DNA of 5,286 nucleotides from Cyanobacteria bacterium UBA9971 (GTDB taxonomy: Bacteria; Cyanobacteriota; Vampirovibrionia; Gastranaerophilales; UBA9971): contig DNRP01000094.1 of the NCBI GenBank assembly GCA_003499955.1, positions 258-5,543 on the forward strand, read 5' to 3'. Shown piece by piece: positions 1 through 4,500 of the stretch (positions are counted from its first letter, which is position 1; each line of letters opens with the position of its first letter). The translations under genes were made by a program, and so were the position numbers. Under the pieces are notes generated by a model, which saw nothing but the letters and a program-made list of their open reading frames with translations, was not told the DNA's origin and did no database searches.

Positions 1-878
1 GACCATACTTGATAGCCGCCTTCATGGTTTCTTCCCATTACAGCAACCTGTGCTTCAGGCAGGTAATAAGCTTCATAGGTATCCAAACCTGTAGATTCCC
101 TTGCAGGAAGAGGAATATATTCAATATTTCCGTAAATACCTATTGATCTTCTGCTTCCTACTGAAACGCCGCCTTCTATCTGGTGTGATTCTACAAAGAA
201 ATATTCTATGCCGTTATTTTGAAGGAATACTTCAACTGCCGGTCTGTAATATTTTTTTCCTTCAGGTGAAGTTGCTTCATATCCGGGTCTGTAAGCACAT
301 TCTGGAAGCCATGCCCCTCTCGGTTTTCTTCCGAATAATTTTTTGTATGATTCAACACCGACTTTAAATTGAGCATTTAAGTTAGTATCAGTGCCTAATA
401 ATGGAGAAAATCCATGTGTAGCTCCTGAAGTGGTGATTTCAATACATTCAAGATCCTGAAATTTTCTGAAGGCGCCGATTAAATCTTTGTTGTATTTGTT
501 TAAAAAGTCATTTTTTATGTTTGTAAACCAGTTAAAATAGAATTTTGCAAGATATTCTAGATGTTGTGAATGAGCTACGCTATCGTTTGGATAGCGGCTT
601 AAATCACCTTTAACGGATTCTATTCTCGAGTCTAAATATTTAACAAAGCCGTCTTTTAAATGCTCGTCATTAAGCTGTTCTGCTAATATTGGGGTAATCC
701 CCACGGTTAATTTAGCTTTTATTCCTTGATCATGTAATTCGCCAATCGCGTTTAGAAGAGGGATATATGTTTCAGCCATACATTCATAGAGATTTTCTTC
801 GCCAAAAGGCCACATACCCGCTTTTCTGTAAAACGGCAAGTGACTGTGAAGCATAAATACAAAAGATCCTATTGACAT
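1..878 (-). CDS. GH57 family glycoside hydrolase, 1,4-alpha-glucan branching-enzyme type (N-terminal part)
   Basis: The minus-strand frame is open from an ATG at 878 to the window edge, giving 292 complete residues with the C-terminus missing. The start is supported by GGAGG at 885-889, 6 nt upstream. Family GH57 marks are visible: the N-terminal HSHLP (residues 11-15, beta-strand 1 motif), GATHG (152-156), and WLPECAYRPGYE beginning at W190, whose Glu193 matches the catalytic nucleophile of GH57 branching enzymes. The second catalytic residue, an Asp near residue 350 in characterised members, lies outside the window. Known GH57 enzymes of this type cut alpha-1,4-glucan and re-attach the chain as an alpha-1,6 branch in cytoplasmic glycogen synthesis. 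Some relatives are alpha-amylases or 4-alpha-glucanotransferases, so exact activity is inferred. No signal peptide is seen. The gene is divergent from nanE and separated from it by 332 bp. Confidence 0.9.
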   Translation of the reverse strand, partial: MSIGSFVFMLHSHLPFYRKAGMWPFGEENLYECMAETYIPLLNAIGELHDQGIKAKLTVGITPILAEQLNDEHLKDGFVKYLDSRIESVKGDLSRYPNDSVAHSQHLEYLAKFYFNWFTNIKNDFLNKYNKDLIGAFRKFQDLECIEITTSGATHGFSPLLGTDTNLNAQFKVGVESYKKLFGRKPRGAWLPECAYRPGYEATSPEGKKYYRPAVEVFLQNNGIEYFFVESHQIEGGVSVGSRRSIGIYGNIEYIPLPARESTGLDTYEAYYLPEAQVAVMGRNHEGGYQVW

Positions 879-916
879 TATTGTCCTCCGATTTTTGAAA
901 TAATTTTTTATTTGTC

Positions 917-940
917 AAACTTTATTTTAATATAAAGTTT
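917..940. repeat. 9-bp inverted repeat upstream of GH57 gene
   Basis: AAACTTTAT at 917-925 is exactly repeated in inverse at 932-940 with a 6-base spacer. It lies about 40-60 bp upstream of the GH57 start, in its probable 5' untranslated region or promoter. It could be an operator or a weak RNA hairpin. No T-run follows in the minus direction, so a terminator is unlikely. In such AT-rich DNA a chance occurrence is quite possible. Confidence 0.35.
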
Positions 941-1011
941 TTATATAAATAACATCCCGATTAAAAATATAAATAATTTTTATAATTCAGGCTGATTATT
1001 TTTAAGTAAAA

Positions 1012-1038
1012 ATTATAAAACTTCACCTCATTCTTCAA
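1012..1038 (-). promoter_or_regulatory. Candidate promoter for GH57 gene
   Basis: On the minus strand a perfect TATAAT (plus 1012-1017) is preceded by TTGAAG (plus 1033-1038). The 15-base spacing is short of the usual 17. Transcription would start near 1005, leaving a leader of about 125 nt that includes the 917-940 inverted repeat. The match is suggestive only, because TATAAT-like strings are frequent at this base composition. Confidence 0.25.
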
Positions 1039-1051
1039 GAATTTTTATAAT
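1022..1051 (+). promoter_or_regulatory. Candidate promoter for nanE
   Basis: A perfect TATAAT at 1046-1051 has TTCACC (1022-1027, 4 of 6 matching the sigma-70 -35 box) 18 bases upstream. Transcription would begin near 1058 and produce a leader of about 150 nt carrying the 1151-1176 palindrome. An unseen promoter closer to the gene is equally possible. Confidence 0.28.
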
Positions 1052-1150
1052 CTCTTCTTTTTTACTTCTATATATTAAATAACCAAAAACATGACAAAAA
1101 TACAATAGTTTTTAAAATTTGAAGTTAAAAATAATTTTATCTTTCTTTAA

Positions 1151-1176
1151 TCTTTAATTTTAATTAAAATTAAAGA
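1151..1176. promoter_or_regulatory. Perfect 26-bp palindrome upstream of nanE (candidate operator or leader hairpin)
   Basis: The 13-base half-site TCTTTAATTTTAA at 1151-1163 is followed directly by its exact reverse complement at 1164-1176, with no mismatch and no spacer. It ends 34 nt before the nanE GTG. A site this symmetric would suit a dimeric repressor; amino-sugar genes are often controlled by GntR- or RpiR-type regulators, but none is encoded here. As RNA it would form a weak, mostly A-U hairpin. The symmetry is seen directly; the function is inference. Confidence 0.45.
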
Positions 1177-1210
1177 AAAATTTATAAATGAGAAATTAAA
1201 AGGTACGATT

Positions 1211-1915
1211 GTGTCTAAAATTATAGATAAAATAAGAAATAAAATAATAATTTCATGTCAGGCATCTTTCGGGGAGCCGATTTATGAAGAAAATTGTTTA
1301 CAAAGTATTATAAAATCCGTAATAAATGGCGAAGCTTCGGGATTAAGGCTTGCGGGCGTTAAGGATATAGAAGAAACAAGAAAATTTTCCGATATTCCTA
1401 TTATTGGAATTACAAAGCCTGATCCGCTTCCTGCGAACTGGAAAGAAGTTGTTTATATTACGCCGACTTTTGAAGATGCGAAAAAAATTTCTGATGCCGG
1501 GGCTGATATAATTGCAATAGACGGAACTTCCAGAAAAAGACCTCAAGAAAACCTCGCCGAGCTTATTGAAAAAATACATAATGAGCTTAAAAAACCTGTA
1601 ATGGTTGATTGTGCTACTGTTGAAGAAGGCTTAATGTGTAAATTATTTGGAGCTGATATAATTTCTACAACTCTTTCCGGTTATACACAGAATACTTTAG
1701 AAAAAAATAACGGAGAACCGGACTTTGAATTGCTTAAAAACCTTGTTAAAGTGGTTTATTGCCCTGTAATCCTTGAAGGACGAATCTGGACTGTAGAGCA
1801 TGCCAAAAAAGCGTTTGAATTAGGCGCACATTCTGTCGTTATAGGCTCTGCTGTAACAAGACCGCAGCTTATTACAAAGAGATTCGTTGATTCAATAAGA
1901 GTTTTTTCCGGTTAA
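1211..1915 (+). CDS. nanE: N-acetylmannosamine-6-phosphate 2-epimerase
   Basis: The 234-residue product is the usual NanE length and a single TIM-barrel domain. It interconverts ManNAc-6-P and GlcNAc-6-P in the cytoplasm, a late step of sialic acid and ManNAc salvage. Residues matching the studied Clostridium perfringens enzyme are visible: Arg46 in GLRLAGV, catalytic Lys69 in IGITK, Asp133 in MVDCATVEEG and Glu189 in ILEGR. Family signatures VYITPT (81-86), AIDGTSRKRP (102-111), TTLSGYT (153-159) and a phosphate-binding VVIGSAVTRP (209-218) are also present. The start is a GTG preceded by AAGG at 1200-1203, 7 nt upstream; the nearby ATG at 1188 is out of frame and stops after three codons. 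It stands alone: no nanA, kinase or transporter is immediately adjacent. It ends convergently 36 bp from the next gene, with no clear terminator between them. Confidence 0.95.
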   Translation: MSKIIDKIRNKIIISCQASFGEPIYEENCLQSIIKSVINGEASGLRLAGVKDIEETRKFSDIPIIGITKPDPLPANWKEVVYITPTFEDAKKISDAGADIIAIDGTSRKRPQENLAELIEKIHNELKKPVMVDCATVEEGLMCKLFGADIISTTLSGYTQNTLEKNNGEPDFELLKNLVKVVYCPVILEGRIWTVEHAKKAFELGAHSVVIGSAVTRPQLITKRFVDSIRVFSG

Positions 1916-1951
1916 TTATCTTAACATTTCCCTGTTAGCAATTGATTTATC

Positions 1952-2173
1952 TCATTTGTTTTCTTTGCAAATTATATGCTGAACTCCGCCAACAAGCTTG
2001 TTTTTGTTCGGGAATGTAAAAACAGTTGTACCGTCTTCATATTTTATGGATGATCCTGCCCATATATTGTTTTCGCCGGTATAGACGCATTTATTTCCTT
2101 TGCCTTTTTCGTCTTCGTAAGGTGAACAATTTGCTTCTTCTTTTGAAAGGGTGCTTGACAACAGTCCTGTCAT
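1952..2173 (-). CDS. Small hypothetical protein, 73 residues
   Basis: I do not recognise this protein. It is credible as a gene because AGGAG (plus 2181-2185) lies 7 nt before the ATG and the frame fills the space between nanE and the prepilin. The product is hydrophilic and charged, with no signal peptide or membrane segment. It has three cysteines (16, 29, 69), a Lys/Gly/Glu-rich stretch (20-28), and a C-terminal half that looks like alternating beta strands (about 43-54 and 60-69). It lies 115 bp downstream of the prepilin on the same strand, so read-through co-transcription is possible, although a palindrome (2209-2232) sits between them. It might be a small secreted-apparatus accessory, a remnant of a longer gene, or independent; nothing in the sequence decides. 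Confidence 0.6.
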   Translation of the reverse strand: MTGLLSSTLSKEEANCSPYEDEKGKGNKCVYTGENNIWAGSSIKYEDGTTVFTFPNKNKLVGGVQHIICKENK

Positions 2174-2208
2174 AAATTTTCTCCTGATCTTACTGTAAAT
2201 AATAATTA

Positions 2209-2232
2209 AATAAGAATTTTAAAATTCTTATT
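2209..2232. promoter_or_regulatory. Perfect 24-bp palindrome between prepilin and small ORF
   Basis: The half-site AATAAGAATTTT at 2209-2220 is followed immediately by its exact reverse complement at 2221-2232. It ends 35 nt before the small ORF's ATG, nearly the same offset as the 26-bp palindrome upstream of nanE, though the two sequences differ. In the minus direction it is followed by a T-rich run, so it could be a GC-poor intrinsic terminator for the prepilin or an operator for the small ORF. Confidence 0.4.
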
Positions 2233-2254
2233 CCTGTATTTATATAAACAATTC

Positions 2255-2275
2255 AATAGTAATAAAATTGCTATT
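2255..2275 (-). terminator. Weak hairpin after prepilin stop
   Basis: On the minus strand AATAGCAAT is followed after TTT by ATTACTATT, giving an eight-pair stem with one A-C mismatch, then a short T-containing tail. It starts about 13 nt past the prepilin stop. Its low GC content makes it a poor intrinsic terminator; it may act together with the 2209-2232 palindrome. Confidence 0.2.
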
Positions 2276-2288
2276 CTTAAATTATGTT

Positions 2289-2981
2289 TTAATTATTCAA
2301 TAATATATGTGCGGGACACCAATTATCAGTTCCATCCGTACATTCCGGCATATAATCACCCTGCATACCCCGCGGAACAATCCTGTCTTTAAGAATGAAA
2401 AAAGAAAATATGTCTTTACCGTAAGTATTTGGACTTTTAAATCCATTTACGTCAACTTCTACAAAATCACATGTACTTGATTGCATATTTCCATTGGTAC
2501 AAGTTGTACTAACATCTCTAAATATAACAAATGCCCCATCTGCCAATATTACACCAATAGGAGAAATTGGGGTAGTTGTTGGTGTTCCATCATAAAGATA
2601 ATATTCATAATCTTTATGCCAGCAGTTTCCTTTGGTATTTGGATGAGTGCATTGTTTTATAATATTTAAATATGTATAATAGTAGCTTATAAGTGAATAA
2701 TTACTCCACCCTATTACTGGAAGACCGACTAAAGTTCCCCCATTGTCTTCCTTAACTTGTATCGTTGCATTAGAAAGAACTGAAAAAGTTTTTTTAAGTT
2801 TTGCTGCATACTGTTGATCAATTATATTGGTTATCAAATCAGGAATTGTAAGAGAAGCTATAACTCCGATAATAGTTATGACAAGCAAAACTTCCGCAAG
2901 AGTAAAACCTTTACTAATTCTTGATTTACTTATATTTTCATGTTCTAATGGGTTTGTCTGCTTGTCTGCTTGTCTGCGCAT
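2289..2981 (-). CDS. Prepilin / pseudopilin with N-terminal type IV methylation and cleavage motif
   Basis: The 230-residue product has a hydrophilic leader (1-24) ending in Lys24, then the prepilin peptidase site G25|FTLAEVLLV with Glu30 at mature position 5. A hydrophobic helix follows to about Ile46, broken by Pro47. This is the class III signal of type IV pilins and type II secretion pseudopilins, processed and N-methylated by PilD/GspO-type peptidase and inserted in the inner membrane for fibre assembly. The globular part has six cysteines in three close pairs (111/120, 161/171, 214/222), suggesting three disulfides. It also has LADG (146-149) and a VDVNGFKSPNTYGKD stretch (176-190) typical of many such pseudopilins. 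The start is supported by AAGG at plus 2988-2991, 6 nt upstream. No other pilus genes are nearby, so it is an orphan prepilin. The leader codons contain an 8-bp tandem repeat. Confidence 0.9.
   Translation of the reverse strand: MRRQADKQTNPLEHENISKSRISKGFTLAEVLLVITIIGVIASLTIPDLITNIIDQQYAAKLKKTFSVLSNATIQVKEDNGGTLVGLPVIGWSNYSLISYYYTYLNIIKQCTHPNTKGNCWHKDYEYYLYDGTPTTTPISPIGVILADGAFVIFRDVSTTCTNGNMQSSTCDFVEVDVNGFKSPNTYGKDIFSFFILKDRIVPRGMQGDYMPECTDGTDNWCPAHILLNN
2954..2977 (-). repeat. Three tandem copies of an 8-bp unit in the prepilin leader
   Basis: On the coding strand GCAGACAA occurs three times without mismatch, beginning four bases into the prepilin gene and encoding the RRQADKQT region. Eight is not a multiple of three, so any change in copy number shifts the frame. 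With two copies the new frame reaches TGA at codon 12; with four copies it reaches TAG at codon 15. Both come before the pilin cleavage site, and no in-frame ATG, GTG or TTG follows that could rescue translation. Confidence 0.85.
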
Positions 2982-3007
2982 ACGACACCTTTTTAAAGTA
3001 TATGTTT

Positions 3008-3013
3008 ATTATA
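3008..3013 (-). promoter_or_regulatory. Candidate -10 box for the prepilin gene
   Basis: A perfect TATAAT on the minus strand lies 27 bp upstream of the prepilin ATG. The expected -35 position (plus 3031-3037) reads only ATAGAT or TATAGA, a poor match. If used, the transcript would start near 3001 and have a leader of about 20 nt. Confidence 0.3.
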
Positions 3014-3036
3014 AATCTATTTTCATATAAATCTAT
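3011..3036. repeat. 10-bp direct repeat in the prepilin/ROK divergent promoter region
   Basis: ATAAATCTAT occurs at 3011-3020 and again at 3027-3036, a period of 16 bp. It sits between the two candidate divergent promoters and overlaps the prepilin -10 box, so it could be a regulator site. It could also be chance in AT-rich DNA. Confidence 0.4.
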
Positions 3037-3040
3037 ACTT

Positions 3041-3067
3041 TTGAAAAATGAAAGATTTTTATATAAT
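3041..3067 (+). promoter_or_regulatory. Candidate promoter for the ROK kinase
   Basis: TTGAAA at 3041-3046 and a perfect TATAAT at 3062-3067 form a sigma-70-like pair with a 15-base spacer, slightly short. The start site would be near 3074, about 40 nt before the chosen ATG at 3114. This promoter would overlap the upstream in-frame ATG at 3048, which argues against using that ATG. Confidence 0.4.
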
Positions 3068-3097
3068 AAACAAAGTTTTTATCAATAATTTTTTAAG

Positions 3098-3103
3098 TAA
3101 GGA
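3098..3103 (+). promoter_or_regulatory. Ribosome binding site deciding the ROK start
   Basis: TAAGGA at 3098-3103 lies 10 nt before the ATG at 3114. The earlier in-frame ATG at 3048 has no purine-rich site in its upstream region, so 3114 is the better start. Confidence 0.6.
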
Positions 3104-3113
3104 ACATCTAATA

Positions 3114-4064
3114 ATGGCTCCAAAAAATAAAATAGCACTGGGAATTGATATTGGCGGAACGAAAATCAGCATGGCATGTGTTATAGACGGTGAAATTACA
3201 GGCAGCATCCTTTCCCGTAAAACTCCTTGCGATTCAAATGAAATTTTAAACTATGTTTTAGAAGGAATAGAAACTTTAAATTACGATTTTAACATTAATG
3301 TAATAGGTATAGCCACCGCAGGTGCTGTAAATAAAGAAAATACAAGGGTTGTCGGCTCTACAGGCAATCTTCCGACAGGGTATTCCGATATTGATTTTAA
3401 AGAAGAGATAGAAAATAAATTTAAAATAAAAACTCTGGTGGAAAATGACGCTAATGCGGCTGCTTATGCTGAATTTAAGGCAGGCGCGGCAATCGGTCAC
3501 ATGAATACAATTACTGTAACTCTGGGGACAGGTGTTGGTGGCGGGATTATAGTTGACGGAAAACTTGTCAGAGGAAAAATGGGAGCCGGCGCGGAAGTCG
3601 GACATATGCCTCTCTCCTGGGAAAAGAAAAGAAAATGTACTTGCGGAGATTGGGACTGCTGGGAAGCTTATGCATCAGGAACGGGGTACAGGGCTACCGC
3701 AAGAGAAATGGCCGCAAAAATACCCCTTGAATTAAGAACAGGAATTTTAACAGATAAAGATATAACCCAATTAACTACACATGATATAATTGCAGGTCTA
3801 AATCAGGGCGATGAGTTTTGCAGGCAAGTCCATGATGCATGGATAGAATTTGTTTTAATGGGGTTAATTAGTCTTACCAATATTTTTGATCCTGACAGTA
3901 TTGTTTTGAGTGGGGGCATGGCAAAATTTGTTGATTTTGAGGATTTAAATAAGCGGCTTGACGCGAGATGTCATATTGCAAAAACAAAGATAATTCATGC
4001 CAAAGCAGAAAATAATGCAGGAATTCTTGGCGGGGCTATGCTTGCGTTGGAAAAATTCTGTTAA
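3114..4064 (+). CDS. ROK family sugar kinase (glucokinase / N-acetylmannosamine kinase-like)
   Basis: From ATG 3114 the product has 316 residues, the normal ROK kinase length; starting at 3048 would add 22 residues before the conserved core. Visible motifs are the phosphate-1 loop DIGGTK (12-17), ENDANAAAYAE (110-120) with Asp112 as the expected catalytic base, GTGVGGG (138-144) and EVGH (161-164). The zinc motif CTCGDWDCWEAY (175-186) supplies Cys175, 177 and 182 with His164. LSGGMA (265-270) is the adenosine-loop region. There is no N-terminal helix-turn-helix, so this is a kinase rather than a repressor such as NagC or Mlc. It phosphorylates the 6-position of a hexose or N-acetylhexosamine with ATP in the cytoplasm. 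Glucose is the usual substrate of similar genes, but nanE nearby makes ManNAc or GlcNAc a fair alternative. It is transcribed alone, divergent from the prepilin and convergent with aroA. Confidence 0.92.
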   Translation: MAPKNKIALGIDIGGTKISMACVIDGEITGSILSRKTPCDSNEILNYVLEGIETLNYDFNINVIGIATAGAVNKENTRVVGSTGNLPTGYSDIDFKEEIENKFKIKTLVENDANAAAYAEFKAGAAIGHMNTITVTLGTGVGGGIIVDGKLVRGKMGAGAEVGHMPLSWEKKRKCTCGDWDCWEAYASGTGYRATAREMAAKIPLELRTGILTDKDITQLTTHDIIAGLNQGDEFCRQVHDAWIEFVLMGLISLTNIFDPDSIVLSGGMAKFVDFEDLNKRLDARCHIAKTKIIHAKAENNAGILGGAMLALEKFC

Positions 4065-4108
4065 TTAAAGGTGTTTTTGTCTTTAATGGGTCTGCAACCC
4101 AAACCCGC

Positions 4109-4140
4109 CTTCATTTCTTTTGATTGCAAAAGAAATGAAG
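4109..4140. repeat. Perfect 14-bp hairpin with ATTG loop
   Basis: CTTCATTTCTTTTG (4109-4122) pairs without mismatch with CAAAAGAAATGAAG (4127-4140) around a 4-base loop. It starts 45 bp after the ROK stop. No T-run follows on the plus strand, so it is not a typical terminator; it forms the left end of the structured element. Confidence 0.7.
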
Positions 4141-4197
4141 CAAAGAAAAGCTCGCCCAAAACTTCGGTTTCTATATTTCTACCCTGCTCACGATTAA

Positions 4198-4217
4198 AGC
4201 TTACAGATGTCTAAGCT
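4198..4217. repeat. Short inverted repeat AGCTTA/TAAGCT
   Basis: AGCTTA at 4198-4203 is inverted as TAAGCT at 4212-4217. ACA (4203-4205) and TGT (4208-4210) could extend the pairing with one bulged C. It is one of several stems in the interior of the GC-richer element. Confidence 0.4.
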
Positions 4218-4226
4218 CGCAAATTC

Positions 4227-4242
4227 GCCTGCTGTGGCAGGC
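4227..4242. repeat. GC-rich hairpin GCCTGC-TGTG-GCAGGC
   Basis: Six perfect, mostly G-C pairs close a TGTG loop. This is one of the two strongest stems by composition in the window and lies in the interior of the structured element. No T-run follows on either strand. Confidence 0.6.
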
Positions 4243-4325
4243 TCAAACAAGTGCTCGCATGCATTTATACGCAGAGTGAAATATTACGAAACCTTAGCAA
4301 AGGGCAAACGGGGTTTCCTGGGAGT

Positions 4326-4344
4326 TCGGGGGCTTTGCCCCTGA
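4326..4344. repeat. GC-rich hairpin TCGGGGGC-TTT-GCCCCTGA
   Basis: Eight pairs including one G-T wobble close a three-base loop. The right arm TTTGCCC (4334-4340) is also complementary to GGGCAAA at 4302-4308, so two mutually exclusive foldings are possible if the region is transcribed. Confidence 0.55.
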
Positions 4345-4352
4345 CCGTGTCG

Positions 4353-4377
4353 ACCCTCTGGGGTATAGTTTTTTTTT
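4353..4377 (+). terminator. Possible intrinsic terminator with nine-T run
   Basis: ACCC (4353-4356) pairs with GGGT (4361-4364) over a TCTG loop, then ATAG and nine T residues (4369-4377). The 4-bp stem is short, but together with the hairpin at 4326-4344 it could end a plus-strand transcript of the ROK gene or of an RNA from the element. Confidence 0.35.
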
Positions 4378-4387
4378 CTTTTGGTTT

Positions 4388-4424
4388 ATTTTCTTTTCTT
4401 TTTGCATTCAAAAAGAAAGAAAAT
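4388..4424. repeat. AT-rich hairpin at right end of the structured element
   Basis: TTTTCTTTTCTTTTTG (4389-4404) pairs with CAAAAAGAAAGAAAA (4409-4423) around a CATT loop with a single bulged T; an A-T pair (4388/4424) adds to the base. It mirrors the left hairpin at 4109-4140 in sequence and orientation. Confidence 0.6.
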
Positions 4425-4455
4425 GAACAAGTGAAAAATAAGGAAATTAAAAGCT

Positions 4456-4500
4456 TTAGTTAAATAAATTAAAAGAAAATCAACATTTTTATTTAACTAA
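4456..4500. terminator. 13-bp inverted repeat overlapping the aroA stop
   Basis: TTAGTTAAATAAA at 4456-4468 is exactly inverted at 4488-4500, with a 19-base loop. The right arm contains the aroA stop codon. It could serve as an AT-rich bidirectional terminator between the convergent genes, but the lack of G-C pairs makes this weak. Confidence 0.35.

Larger units (their letters stand above)
879..1210. other. AT-rich divergent intergenic region
   Basis: This 332-bp stretch between the GH57 gene and nanE has no credible ORF and is extremely AT-rich. It must hold the promoters of both divergent genes. It contains a 9-bp inverted repeat (917-940), a perfect 26-bp palindrome (1151-1176) and two near-consensus -10 boxes facing opposite ways (1012-1017 minus, 1046-1051 plus). 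The 12-bp sequence AATTTTTATAAT occurs twice in direct orientation (975-986 and 1040-1051), which may only reflect base composition. No RNA gene is recognisable. Confidence 0.7.
4109..4424. repeat. Candidate repeat or MITE-like element with palindromic inverted ends
   Basis: The left end is a perfect hairpin (4109-4140) and the right end an imperfect one (4388-4424). Read in reverse complement, the right end runs TTCATTTTCTTTCTTTTTG, AATG, CAAAAAGAAAAG and, a few bases on, CAAAAGAAAA. The left end runs TTCATTTCTTTTG, ATTG, CAAAAGAAATG and CAAAGAAAA. The two ends are therefore gapped inverted copies, as in a small non-autonomous mobile element or a dispersed intergenic repeat. The interior is GC-richer and structured. 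No transposase is present and no flanking target duplication is certain. It could instead be a non-coding RNA locus. Confidence 0.4.
4065..4488. other. Intergenic region with a GC-richer structured insert
   Basis: This 424-bp gap between the convergent ROK kinase and aroA holds no convincing gene. By hand count 4141-4370 has 112 G+C in 230 bases (about 49%), in striking contrast to the AT-rich flanks. It contains at least five inverted repeats, three copies of GCTCGC (4150-4155, 4215-4220, 4253-4258), short G- and C-runs, and a nine-T run at 4369-4377. A 7-bp inverted repeat, ATTAAAG/CTTTAAT (4064-4070 and 4081-4087), flanks its left side and touches the ROK stop. The individual parts are listed separately. 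Confidence 0.75.

Noticed and set aside
101..367. Plus-strand 88-codon frame
   Set aside because: It lies antisense inside the GH57 gene, whose protein shows clear family motifs.
913..918. Perfect TTGACA on the minus strand upstream of the GH57 gene
   Set aside because: No acceptable -10 box lies 16-18 bases downstream; the expected position reads AAAATC and would fall almost on the ribosome binding site.
978..1020. 10-bp inverted repeat TTTTATAATT / AATTATAAAA
   Set aside because: Purely A-T arms with a 23-base spacer in a region of extreme AT content; likely chance, and it coincides with the -10-like boxes.
1343..1579. Minus-strand 78-codon frame
   Set aside because: It is antisense to the well-supported nanE and has no ribosome binding site or recognisable product.
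2481..3030. Plus-strand short frames (2481-2669, 2827-3030)
   Set aside because: Both are antisense shadows of the prepilin gene; the hydrophobic character comes from the complementary strand of its membrane helix.
3048..3113. Upstream in-frame ATG giving a 22-residue extension of the ROK kinase
   Set aside because: No ribosome binding site precedes it, it overlaps a promoter-like pair, and the extension precedes the normal ROK N-terminus. The ATG at 3114 has TAAGGA upstream and gives the family length.
3276..3735. Frames on both strands within the ROK gene (3276-3605 minus, 3553-3735 plus)
   Set aside because: They overlap the kinase core motifs in other frames and have no independent support.
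4251..4463. Plus-strand 70-codon frame across the structured element
   Set aside because: There is no ribosome binding site before its ATG, and the predicted product simply translates the hairpins and the T- and A-rich runs of the repeat. It is open by chance; homologues with a conserved frame would be needed to revive it.
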